Of a stretch of 64,000 bases of DNA, positions 34,014-44,597 are shown piece after piece (the stretch's first letter is position 1; every line of letters begins with the position of its first letter). The notes below the pieces were generated by a model. That model was not told the DNA's origin. It saw nothing but the letters and a program-made list of their open reading frames with translations, and ran no database searches. A program made the position numbers and the translations under genes. Location: contig CM071573.1 in the NCBI GenBank assembly GCA_036426205.1, positions 75,836,743-75,900,742 on the forward strand. The letters are read 5' to 3'. The DNA comes from Ascaphus truei (taxonomy: Eukaryota > Chordata > Amphibia > Anura > Ascaphidae).

Positions 34014-34680
34014 TCATTATAAATCAGCTCATCAATTGCACCCAACGTCACACTAGACGTTTTGGGCACACCCATCTTACACAATTTCATCAAGTTAGAG
34101 AGCTGTATACCCTGTCTGTATTTGGGTGGTAACATATATGTACCATCTGCACCCTTCTGTGCAGTTTGTACATCTAAGTGCTGAACTATCTGTAAAAAAG
34201 TCATTTATTGTGGTCACCTTCTCCATGGCGGAAGTTTCCAAGGTTGCTTTGCTCTCCAGAGCTGTGCTGTCTTTTGCAGTTGTACAGTTGTAAGTTAGTT
34301 GTAAGTGTGGCATTTTTTTTCCTCCCATACCCTATTATACCTGACTTTGGCAGCATCAGTTGTTTTGGGTTCACTCCCATATTTTCTAGTAAGTGTGGCA
34401 TTGGTATTGTCAGCCTTTTATTTACTGTACCATTTAACATCTCATTGGTTTTTGCAATTTGATCCACAGTAACTGCTGTAGAACTGCACTCTTGCTCGTG
34501 AGAAATTTGAGTTGGAACAGACGGCAGTGATGTTTCTTCATGTGGGGTAGACCATTTTTCACTAGGTGCTTGTTCGGAGTCTGATATAGTTTATTTGATG
34601 CAGTCTGTTTCCTTTTGAATTTCTAATCCCATACAGAATGCTGGAAGTGGGGAATCAGATGTAGTAGATGTGGGTACCTG
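33970..34680 (-). pseudogene. Decayed transposon-like open frames, unknown family
   Basis: Three overlapping minus-strand frames (34467-34201, 34328-34095, 34204-33968) look like pieces of one protein split by frameshifts. Composition is hydrophilic with Lys, Asn and Ser, with recognisable coding texture (for example TVDQIAKTNEMLNGTVNKRL). They lie between two direct repeats (33130 and 34960). A transposon accessory protein is possible; no catalytic motif is visible and I cannot name a family. Confidence 0.35.
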
Positions 34681-34959
34681 TTGCTGATGCGCTCCTGAGT
34701 AGTTTTTAGAAAGCCAACTCTATCCAACTGTCCAAGCAGTTGTGTTTCTGTCACATGATACTGCACAAATGAAAGCTTTTAATTTTTTCTTATGCCATCC
34801 AACCTGTGAACTTTGGCAGCCAGGGTGCTCTATAGGAATATGGCAAAATGTTAGGGTCATGATATAGTCCATACATACTTATTATATGTTCAAATGTCAT
34901 GATGCACCTGAGTCACATTCTGCTCTGGACCTCTTAAATCCTGGCCTTGAAACCAAATG

Positions 34960-35250
34960 CAAGATCCCCCTCCAGAGTGCGAAAAATCAATCCAATTTGC
35001 CATGTAACATGCAGGGCATCTTCAGCATACCTCACAAGGATAGGCAGGAGGAAGACTTTGCACTACTTGGCACGTTAAACAATTTATTTATAACTCCTCA
35101 CATTTATGTCAATTTATTCATGTCTGTCTGTGTGAGACCTCTGTTTCTAACTGAGCCCTCAGCATCCTCACTATTCAAGGAACAACATTCCAAGGTTGCC
35201 AGGGCAACCCTGCCTGGACCAGTATCTCACACACATACCCAGCCTCCTTC
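34960..35250. repeat. Direct-repeat partner B, with an X-box-like palindrome
   Basis: Resembles 33130-33313. It contains GTTGCCAGGGCAAC at 35195-35208 and ends TCTCACACACATACCCAGCC. It has an extra ~100 bp relative to copy A. Confidence 0.6.
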
Positions 35251-36599
35251 TTTGGGTCACTACATTTATAGTATATTCTAATTCCTTGTTTTTGTATGAT
35301 ATCACATTCATTATCATTATTTTGGTTATGAGACCCAGTAAACTATTTGATATCCAAGAAATAACTAAGAGATTCAAGACAGAGCTCATTAGAACAGCAC
35401 TGCAGATTTAAAAGGAAACATTTTGAACCCATCTGAAAATGAAAATGGCACATTGCTCAATTATGCTGACTGCCACTACACACAGCCTCCAAAACGGATC
35501 TGTCTTACAAAGGAATTAAATGGAAGGTACTCAAAACACGCACATCGTCCCTATAACTGAAATGTTGATTTTGTTTGTTGCTGCTGCTCACAGTCACTCT
35601 AAAGAGATGCCCTCTTCTAAGCAGTAGGTGTGTGTCACACTTTCATCAATGTTCCATTTATGCTTCACTGTTGTTATTTTAAGGGGTTTAGATTAGGAGC
35701 TATTCAATAAATACGTGTGGTCAGTAGGTGCAGTAGGTGGGGCTGTATCAGTTCTTTTGCTTTTCCACCATTCTTACCATTCGCTAGTTACGTCGTGTGT
35801 GTTCTCGCTTCAATGAACTCTTCCTAAGGAAGGCACACTTGTGGTGATACTGGCCAATCCAATAGAAACAATTTATTATAAGCCTATTCCTGTTTATTAA
35901 TAGCCTGCACCCCCTGGATGAAATCCTCCTGTACTGAATGAATCTGAAACACAATGCATTGTGGACTCATCCAGCACTGCAGAGGTTACGCCACCCTGTC
36001 TGATCTGGTGACGCATTTCCTTCAGCAGTCTCTTTTGTTTTTTCTCACATTTAATCATATTAAGTCCAGTGGCTTTTCGTCCCTCCTGCTTTGGCTAATG
36101 GAAGAGTAACATCTAAATTAGGCCTACTTACTAAATTGAGCAAATCCTATTGATGCATGGCTAACCAGCCTTCTATATCAACACTGTGCTCTTATTGCCA
36201 CTGGTTGTACTGATTGTTTAATAAATAAACCTCAAAGACTTCATACTTTTTTATTCCCATTCTATATTTTGCAAAAATTTAAATGAGTTTGGACTTCGTC
36301 CCAATAATACATTGTGTTTGTGCCTTCTAAGAAGCTACAGAGTTTATTTGAATTTTTTAAACAATTGTTTAATAATTTTTTTATTTTTTTTGTTCTGTTT
36401 TGGTTCTGGGTATGCTAAAACTTCATTTGTTTTGTGTTGGGATTTTTATCAAATGAAACTAAATAAAATAGCATAATAAAGTATGAAAAATGCTTGAAAT
36501 AAATGTAAAATCATTACAATTAATGGAAAACTAAAATACTATAACAGCAAAACATAAAAAACAGTTATTAAAATAGATATGTTGGGAGAGAGGGACATG
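35251..36599. other. No recognisable feature
   Basis: AT-rich DNA with T-runs. No frame over 75 codons and no clear repeat structure. Confidence 0.4.
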
Positions 36600-37033
36600 A
36601 AGGGAGTGAGAGAGGAGGGTGTGGGGTGGGATTGGGGGCTTGAGGTATGAGAGGGGATATTGCTTGAGAGAGGAGGAATAGGGTTGAGAGTGTAGGGCCG
36701 GGAGGTATGAGAGGGGCGTGGGATTAGAGGGGTGTATGGAATAAGAGACGGATGTGTGAAATAAGAGAGGGTGTGGGTTAAGAGAGCGGTGTGTGGGATA
36801 TGGGAGGGGTGTATGGGCTAAGGGGGGGGGGGGTAAGAGAGGGGTGTATGGGATAAGAGAGGAGTGTGTGGGTTAAGAGAGGGGTGTGTGGGATAAGGGA
36901 GGGGTGTGGGATAAGAGAGGGGTGTGTGGGATAAGAGAGGGGTGTGTGGGATAAGAGAGGGGTGTGTGGGATAAGAGAGGGGTGTGTGGGATAAGAGAGG
37001 CGTGTGTGGGATAAGAGAGGGGTGTGTTGGATA
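36600..37033. repeat. Minisatellite, ~20-bp unit GTGTGTGGGATAAGAGAGGG
   Basis: The last ~200 bp (36830-37033) holds about ten near-perfect copies. The upstream part (36600-36830) is a more diverged G/A-rich version. Confidence 0.9.
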
Positions 37034-37905
37034 AAATAGTTAATAATATAATAATAGAATCCTTTTTATTGTAGATTTTAATAAATAAAAGCCTTTTCTG
37101 GTTATTTCACCTTAATACCCAGATCCACAGAAGGGTGCTAAGTTTTAGCCATATTAATTGGATCTCTGCCTGAGTGCTGTGGGGTGCAGAACCACATTAC
37201 AGTCCAGTGAGTTTTAGTCCCCTCTTGAGCTGATGGCCCAGATGTAGCCAGACTAAAGTTCCATGTGACAGAGATTTCCGGGGAAACCCACCTGCAGGAA
37301 TTCCCTGCCGCAGGGAAAAATCAGTGATCAGAGACTTACTTTCCATGGAACAGCTGCCAGCGGATATCACCTTAACCCCTGAGCCAGGGAAGGTGGCAGT
37401 GCATATAAGCAGGGTGCGCCTATTGCTCACCATTCACATAATAGTACTGAAATGATCACAGTGCATAGGGAAATAATTGCATGTAGGTACAGAAAAGGTC
37501 AGTAGAGAGATACTGGCCAGAAAGAAATCCCTGTTGTTGCACTCAATGATTGCATAGGTAGCAAGGAAGATGTATAATCCGGGATGTTAAATTCCCTATA
37601 TATGCCAAAAGATGAATACTAAAATATTTTATTAACATATATCATATATACACTCACAAGACATAGGGTATAGATTAAAGTGACGGTGGTAAGGGATGCT
37701 AGCCACGAGCTCAGAGTAGGTTTCAAATAAACCAAGTAGAACAAAGGTGAGAGTGACCACATTTAAATTATTTTTCACGTTCAATTGTTTGATTTTTATG
37801 TGTTTATTTTGTGATTCTTGAAGTGAAAGCATTTTTTTAAAAATGATTTAAAATGGTCTTGTTAAATGTCTGGCTAGGGCAATTGAACTTTTATATTTCA
37901 CTAGC
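37034..37905. other. No recognisable feature
   Basis: AT-rich DNA with AATAAA strings near 37082. No coding exon is recognised. Confidence 0.4.
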
Positions 37906-38400
37906 CTTTGTGCTCGGCTTCGCCCGGGGAATGTAATATTGAATACATCTCCCCGCCCTCCCCTCCCCCCCACTGCTGGCACATCTCCCCGGCCCCCCTG
38001 CCCCTCCCCCCCTGCTGCTGGATGTAGTGCAGTGTGAGATTTGTCTCTGTCTGTGTGTGTCTGTCTGTGTGTCTCCCCCCACTGCCGGAACATGTCCCTG
38101 CCCCCGCCTCCCCGCTGGCAGAACATCTCCCCGCGCTGCTGTGGCATGTCCCCTCCCCCTCCCCCGTTGGTACATCTCCTCTCGTTGGCGAAATTTTTTC
38201 CCGGCCCCCCTCCGTTGGTACATCTTCCCCCGCTACTGGCACATGTCCCCCGCCCCACTGGTACATCTCCCCCCGCTAGCTGGCACATCTCCCCCCCCAC
38301 TGGTACATCTCCCCCCATCTCCCTCCGCTAGCTGGCACTTCTCCCCCCTCCCCCTGCTGGCACATCTCCCCTGCACATCTAACATCACACACACAGAGAC
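37906..38400. repeat. C-rich minisatellite with CTGGCACATCTCCCC units
   Basis: Units based on CACTGGTACATCTCCCC or CTGGCACATCTCCCC repeat with irregular spacing between about 37965 and 38380. It begins next to a CACTAGCCTTTGTGCTCGGC string that looks like a repeat boundary. Long frames on both strands (up to 178 codons) are low-complexity products. Confidence 0.75.
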
Positions 38401-39818
38401 ACAGAGACACACACAGCCCCGATCCAGTCAAGGACACTCCTCCTCCCTTAGTAGCCACGCCCCCCCGCCCCCCGCTCCTGCTCTAACATTTTTGCTGGAC
38501 AGCCGAGGGAAACTTAGAATGTCCATAATTTGGGAGGTGAGTCACATTGGAAGCTCAAAATAGTTTCGTTGACCTACAAATCCGCAGCAGAATGTCCAGT
38601 GAAAGTTTTGTTTAGCTACGTGGTGCCTTTTCTGAGATTTTGATACTTCGGACATACAAGGAAACAAACAAACGGAATCCAACTTAGAATTATAGTATTG
38701 ATGTCTTGCTGTTTTACACTAAAATACCACTAGAGGCATCTAACATTCACACCAGCATATAGAAAGTCCTATAGACCCCAACCTACTACTAGACATTTTC
38801 AGACCCTTCACTATGTCAGTACTTCACCCTCCCCTGGTACAGTAGCCAGACTTATGCTAAGTCTCCGGTGGTGGCTGCTGCATGCGCGCCTGGCATCCTG
38901 GCAGCGCGTGCACAGCTTAAAACCGCGACCTGCGCAGGGGGGTGGGGGGGTGTCACAGCCCAGCAGCTCAAACGACTATGCTCCTAGAACACCACGTGAC
39001 CGCGTTGCCGCATGGGAATGTAATCGTGTTGTCTCCTCTGTGCCGCAGTCACCACCGGGGACCTAGCCTAACTTTTCTTTCCCATGAACACCGCACAAAC
39101 CCGACCACGGTATTTCCAGGCAGTTGGTAGATAGGCAGAGGGCAGTCTTTATAAATAGACCACCCACAGCTGTCAACTGAGCCCCGGCAAAATACTGTGT
39201 GACATATATGACAAATCTCAAATGTCTTGACAACCTGTATCCAGTCCCGAGCCTCTTGAACCGTCTTCAACCTTTTCACATCATGGATCTTCAGATGCCC
39301 TCTGTGTGGACCACACGAGGATACATTGAAAGCATAACTGTACTCAAACAGTTCATGGTACATCCAACATACTACATACATCTTTCTACATGCACATGTA
39401 CTATTGACAGAAGATGACAACATGTACTGTAGACTATTAAATTATATACGATTATTATGTATTGTTTGCATTACCGTAGGCCTGTTTATATATGCTGCCT
39501 AAAATTTTAAAAATATACCTTTTAATATATACTATAATATAGTATGCCCAGCAAGCGTAGACACTATACCTCACAGGGCCAGTGGTCCAATCCAACATTC
39601 TTCTCATCCTCCGTATGCTGGCCTCTGATACACATTGTAAATTGATATCATATCCAGTATTTTTATGACATACATTTTTTGGAGTATAGTAGGAACTTTG
39701 GAACATATAATGTTCACTATAAAAAAATGAAAATTTCATGCCTACATACAATATAATTATATATCCCTATATAAATGTGTATTTGAAATCACGTTGTGCT
39801 GTGATATACAGTATCTAC
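38401..39818. other. No recognisable feature
   Basis: Mixed DNA. A 124-codon minus-strand frame at 39049-39423 shows no domain, no flanking splice logic and no repeat identity that I can defend. Confidence 0.35.
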
Positions 39819-39853
<35 letters not shown>

Positions 39854-39964
39854 CTATGATCTCTTTATGGATCTATCGATATCGCGAGATTATCTAGTTC
39901 GCTAGTCTAGTATCTCTCTCCGCACTCTAGCTCTCCGCTCTCTCTCTCTCTCTCTCTCTCTCTC
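39819..39964. repeat. (ATCT)n and (CT)n microsatellites
   Basis: A TATC/ATCT run at 39819-39852, diverged sequence, then (CT)n at 39937-39964. Confidence 0.95.
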
Positions 39965-40151
39965 AGAATGATGATATTGCTCCGCTCTGTACCAGCATGT
40001 ACTGTATGCAGAGCATTCGCAAGCAGGTACGGTACAGTTGTCTGACTATCTGCCACGCATCGAGTCACCTTGGAAAAGAACAGGCACGTGCGCAGACAAC
40101 TGTTCTCAATGCTCCATCTGCTGGCTCACATTGTCATGTCCTCTAATGATA

Positions 40152-40975
40152 TTGTAAGGACCCGCGCTGCGGGGACTCCCGCTACCAGCGCCTCCTTACC
40201 TCTTCTCCCCGCTGCCTCTGGTCCCCCGCGGCTGCTCCCACACTTCCGGGTCGCGCGCGTCACCCTTACAGGTGCGCGCGGACCCAGGCTTCCCTTTACT
40301 GGCGCCGGGAACCTGACCCCGCCTCCTCAGGTGCGGCGCACGCATCGGCGCGTTTCCCTGCCCCTGCTCCACCAGGTCCGCCACCCAGACTATTCACCCC
40401 TATCGGGGCTTCCCTTGGGCCGCACCTCTGCTCCTCCCTTTCCTCTGAGAGGTCCCAGCCCACTATTTAGTCTCCCCTCGCCATTACCACATTGCTCTGC
40501 ATAGCTTCTGTACATTGGTGCTGTCTGCTTCTGCCCGGCTCTCTTGTGTTTCAGTCCCTGTTCCTGTCCCTGGATTCTCTGCTGACCTCCCTGGATTTTG
40601 ACCCTTGGCTTTGGACTTTGATTATGCTGCTCTCTGGTACCCTTGGATTTGGCTTTGGAGTCTCTACCTTGCAGTCTTCTACATCCCTTGGACACGGCTT
40701 ATGGACCTCTACTACGCTGCTCTCTACGCTCCACGACCCAGGCTTACGGACACTCTACCACGCTGCTCTCCCTACACCTTGACCATTGGCTTACAGTCTT
40801 TACCCTTCTACGCTGGAGTTGGCAAGTACGGTACTCTTTCTATTTTTGTTCCCTGGACCAACTACGCTACTTCCACACTCCGGCCGTGCCCCCGTTTACT
40901 GTTAGGTGTGTGGTATTTCTCCTTTCCACCTCAGTCCCGGGGTCTCGTCTGGCTTGTGGGCAGGCCGAGCGTTAC
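40152..40975. mobile_element. Possible solo LTR, 5-bp flanks TGATA
   Basis: A GC-rich 824-bp block lies in AT-rich DNA. It begins TTGTAAGGACCCGCGCTGCG and ends GCCGAGCGTTAC. It is flanked by TGATA at 40147-40151 and 40976-40980, a duplication length typical of gypsy elements. Inside, a 30-60-bp theme containing CTACGCTGCTCTC repeats three to four times. The proposed termini are not the usual TG...CA, so the call is tentative. The long frames across it show no domain. Confidence 0.4.
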
Positions 40976-41102
40976 TGATAGGGAATAACATTTTCCAATT
41001 CCTTAACAAGACAACATTTTGCGTGGAAACGAGCCACGTTTTTCTTGTTATAGTGCATTAATGAGAACAGTAATCATGCCTACATCTGTATAACATGGTC
41101 TA

Positions 41103-41382
41103 CAGATGCAGCCACCAGTATCCGATCACTTGCCTTGGAAAATCTGGGCAATCTCCCAGTAAACTGCAACATTTCTGTGAGATTCTGCAGCCAGACTAAT
41201 GGCCCATTGGATTAACACAGTGGGGGTCTCTGCAGTCCCATTCAAACTTAATGGGACTGCAGGGACCCCCGCTGTGTAAATCCGATGGGCCATTAGTCTG
41301 GCTGCAGCATCTCACAGAAATGTTGCAGCATTTACTGTGAGATTTCCCCAGTCAAGTGGTCGGATACTGGTGGCTGCATCTG
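41103..41382. mobile_element. Palindromic MITE, CAGATGCAGCCACCAG family, copy 1
   Basis: The termini are CAGATGCAGCCACCAGTATC and its inverse. The arms of ~130 bp are inverse copies centred near 41243. A TA precedes the element, and copy 2 is flanked by TA on both sides, suggesting a TA duplication as in Tc1/mariner. Confidence 0.75.
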
Positions 41383-43573
41383 CAGTTAGCACAGTTAACA
41401 TGGGAGTCAAAATGAAAGTGCTATTTACCTACAAAATAATACTAGCACAGAAATGTAGCAGAGCTTTCTTCTGCTCATACCAATACAACGATCACGAAAG
41501 AAATGGAGTCATACAACAAGCACGGCTCAACAGTAAAAAAAAACATTCTTTGTGCCTCCAGGTATGGAAATCATGTTGAATTGGATTAGAAATGTGGATA
41601 AAACATTTCTAAGACAAAGCCATGCTGTTTATCTGGCATTGTATAGTGCTGTGTAATCCCATCACATGCCTATAATGAGGATCAGGCTGCGCTCACCATT
41701 TATGGGGTTGCATGTGGAACCTATTCAGTTACACATGGTCAGAACTGAACAATGCTGGCTTGTTGTTTTCGTGGAGACATGTGCCAGGGCAGCTGATTCC
41801 TCGCACTATGTGCAGCTTCCACAGCATCGCTCCCTTCTTTCACTCTCCGTTTCAATCCAGTCATTGGTTAATTTACATGGTTTTATTAAACACCCATGTG
41901 GTGGTTAAGTGCTCATTTGAATTCATTCATTCATTCAAATTTGTTTAACCCTTTGAGTGCCCAAGGACATAGCTACTACGTCATGGTGTGTCCCCCTGGG
42001 TGCCCTATGAGTTGAAGCCACGATACAGAAGGTAATGAGGGCCCTGCTCCTGAGAGCTTACCGATACCTGATATATTGACAATTATGGAGATTTTATTGG
42101 CTTACTGCAAGGTCGAAAGTTCATTGGAGACAGATTTTCGCTGGCTAATTCTGGGAGGATGAAAGGCAAAATCTCAGCTTTGTCAGTGACTGTTTACAGT
42201 ATACACATTGTACTAATTCTTATGCAACAGCTATATTCTTAGCTAGCACACTCACTGTCTGCTTAGTATTGTCTATTTCTATCCCAAGCTTTCCTCTAGA
42301 GGTAATACATGTTTCTCTGTCATTGCAAATTGTATGTACTAGTACCTAATTTAACCCCTATACTGCCAGAGGCACCTGCAACCCATTGCTTTGCACAATG
42401 GTTCACTAATATCACAATACTCAAATCCAAAGATAATCAGCAGGGTTGCACAGAATATAAACTCATTTATTTTGTACAGTCTGTGCAGGCCTGTCATGGG
42501 AGTGTGCTCACAGTCACAAGTGATGTTTTTATTTGCTGTACATTGTACGGTGGAGGGTTTTTGTCCCTTTTTTACCCACCAAAACTTATATAACGTGTGG
42601 TTGAAACCTATTCCATCTTCACATTGCACAGCCAGTGTAACCAGCCCCACACTGAAGAGACCCAATTGGTTGTAACAACTTTCTGTGAGTGGGGTTACTG
42701 GCTCTGCACTTCTTTAACCCAGGCTCTGCTGGAAAGCTTTTTATTACGGCAGGCAAATGCTTATTATAGGGTTCCATGTTCAAATAAACATTACGTAAAA
42801 AGGTGACACCGTGTGCTTTTTTGTATGCAATTTCCCAGAATCCCTGGCTGTAGTGGAAGCATTGTAGGCTAAGAGATAATGGAGAGAAGCAGCGTCTGAA
42901 ACGTGAATGTGCTCACCAGTGATATTTGTATTTACTGTATATTCTGTGATATGTCTTTTTACGCTTAAAAAACAATTCAGCCTATCAAATAATGTCTGGG
43001 GTAATAGTCTGGGGCTATTTTACCATCATTGTTGGCAAAACGCTCTATCTTCCCAATGTTGGGAATTAACCTTTCTTTAGGAAGCATTTCAGTAGTATGG
43101 AAACACTAACCACATCATACAAACACATTATTCGACATGCGAAGGGATGACTAAGAAAATTTTCTATTTATTAAAGGAGATAAGGGGTTATTTATAAAGA
43201 ATTGCAGCTTCCTTATCAAAGGAAAAACTCCGGTTACTTTCATTTTGATTCCTTTTTTTTGAGAAATTCTGTGCTGTTTTTTTTCACTGTTTTCTTGCAC
43301 TGTTTTTTTTGCACTGGTTTTGCCCCAGTTTAGTAAATAAAACCCTGTCTGAAAGAGCTCACCGTGTAATTTTATTCCAGTGTGATTAGGGGGTCCTTTG
43401 ATTTTGTTGGGGTTTATCAAGGCAAAACATTGTGTCATTCTGGGGCAAAAAACTGGGTTGCATGTATCAAAGAACGAAATCCCATTAAAAGCAAAAGGAT
43501 TTGTTCCTTTCATACAGTAAATCCGGAGCAAGCTTTTTGCCCGAGAGTTGACCCACTTTTGCTTTGATACATA
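41383..43573. repeat. Mostly low-information DNA; relative of the 12-13.6 kb repeat at 42490-42965
   Basis: Between 42490 and 42965 there are segments matching the 13.06-13.25 kb arm: GGTGGAGGGTTTTTGTCCC near 42550 and GCTAAGAGATAATGGAGAGA near 42869, with GAAACGTGAATGTGCTCACC near 42898. TTAACCCTTTGAGTGCCC near 41945 resembles a TTAA MITE end. The rest shows nothing; frames up to 159 codons lack domains. Confidence 0.45.
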
Positions 43574-43865
43574 CAGATGCAGCCACCAGTATCTGACGAC
43601 TTGCCTGGGAAAATACTGGGGCAATCTCACAGTAATGCTGCAACATTTCTGTGAGATTCTGCAGCCAGACTAATGGCCCATTGGATTAACACATCCGGGG
43701 TCCCTGCAGTCCCATTCAGTTTGAATGGGACCTTCAGGGACCCCCACTGTGTTAATCCGATGGGCCATTAGTCTGGCTGCAGAAATCTCACAGAAATGTT
43801 GTAGTTTACTGGGAGATTGCCCAGATTTTCCAAGGCAAGTGGTCGGATACTGGTGGCTACAGCTG
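43574..43865. mobile_element. Palindromic MITE, CAGATGCAGCCACCAG family, copy 2
   Basis: The same family as 41103-41382, in the same overall arrangement, with slightly diverged arms. TA lies on each side (43572-43573 and 43866-43867). The central hairpin again contains CTGCAGTCCCATTC and its near-inverse. Confidence 0.78.
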
Positions 43866-44351
43866 TAAGTAGTGTTAACATCACCCCACTGCTTACTATA
43901 GTAGTGAATAGGGGGCCTTCATCTTACTAATAGGTTAACTTACAAATTCCTCATGCTGTACATATCAGAGATTTAGACACTTGCATCATGTACCCAAATG
44001 ACCAGGAACAGACACGGTCAGCCTTAGTTTTTGCAGCTTTCATCTCCTGTAGAGCTCATTGCTGATAAGTGATAACACTGAGAATAGTCGATTGGGATGA
44101 TGGATATTAAGTCAGGACTAGCTGAGCATGTTGTCACCTATTTTTCTATCTTTTTAGTGGTTCTTCTTTAAATCTCTGTCTGCATTATATATGAGACAAC
44201 TATTGAGGCAGATCAGTTCCTGCACCACATGGGTTATTGTGTAATGTTTAGACATACGCAGTCTTAGCAAGCCCAAAACCCAAACCCACTGCATTATATA
44301 TATTTATTTGTGCCGATTGGCGTGCTGCTGGAAAGTGACTTTTAGTACCCA
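43866..44351. other. No recognisable feature
   Basis: AT-rich DNA between two hairpin elements. Confidence 0.4.
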
Positions 44352-44597
44352 ACGATACACAAAGAGGCCCAGATGCTACATCCAATATGACAAATTATTT
44401 ATTCAATACTCTCTGTTTTTTCTTCTCATTTAGTAAAATCCTTTGGCCAAAACATTTCAAGCCTGCAACCTGGCCAACGGATTTAACTAAATGACTCGTT
44501 CTTATTAGAAGAAAATACAGATTGTATAGAATAAATAATTGTATTTATTTATTTAAAAATCATATTGGACGTAGCATTGGGACCTCTGTGTATTATT
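44352..44597. repeat. Imperfect hairpin element, ~60-bp arms
   Basis: GATGCTACATCCAATATGA near 44372 pairs with the inverse of TCATATTGGACGTAGCATTG near 44560. The outer ATACACAAAGAGG and CCTCTGTGTAT also pair. It is probably an old MITE. Confidence 0.55.

Noticed and set aside
37848..38563. Frames of up to 178 codons on both strands
   Set aside because: They translate a C-rich minisatellite; low complexity, overlapping on both strands.
40070..40990. Frames of 96-144 codons
   Set aside because: They cross the GC-rich LTR-like block in several frames and show no domain.
43151..43630. 159-codon minus-strand frame
   Set aside because: No domain, no splice borders, and its start lies within a palindromic MITE.
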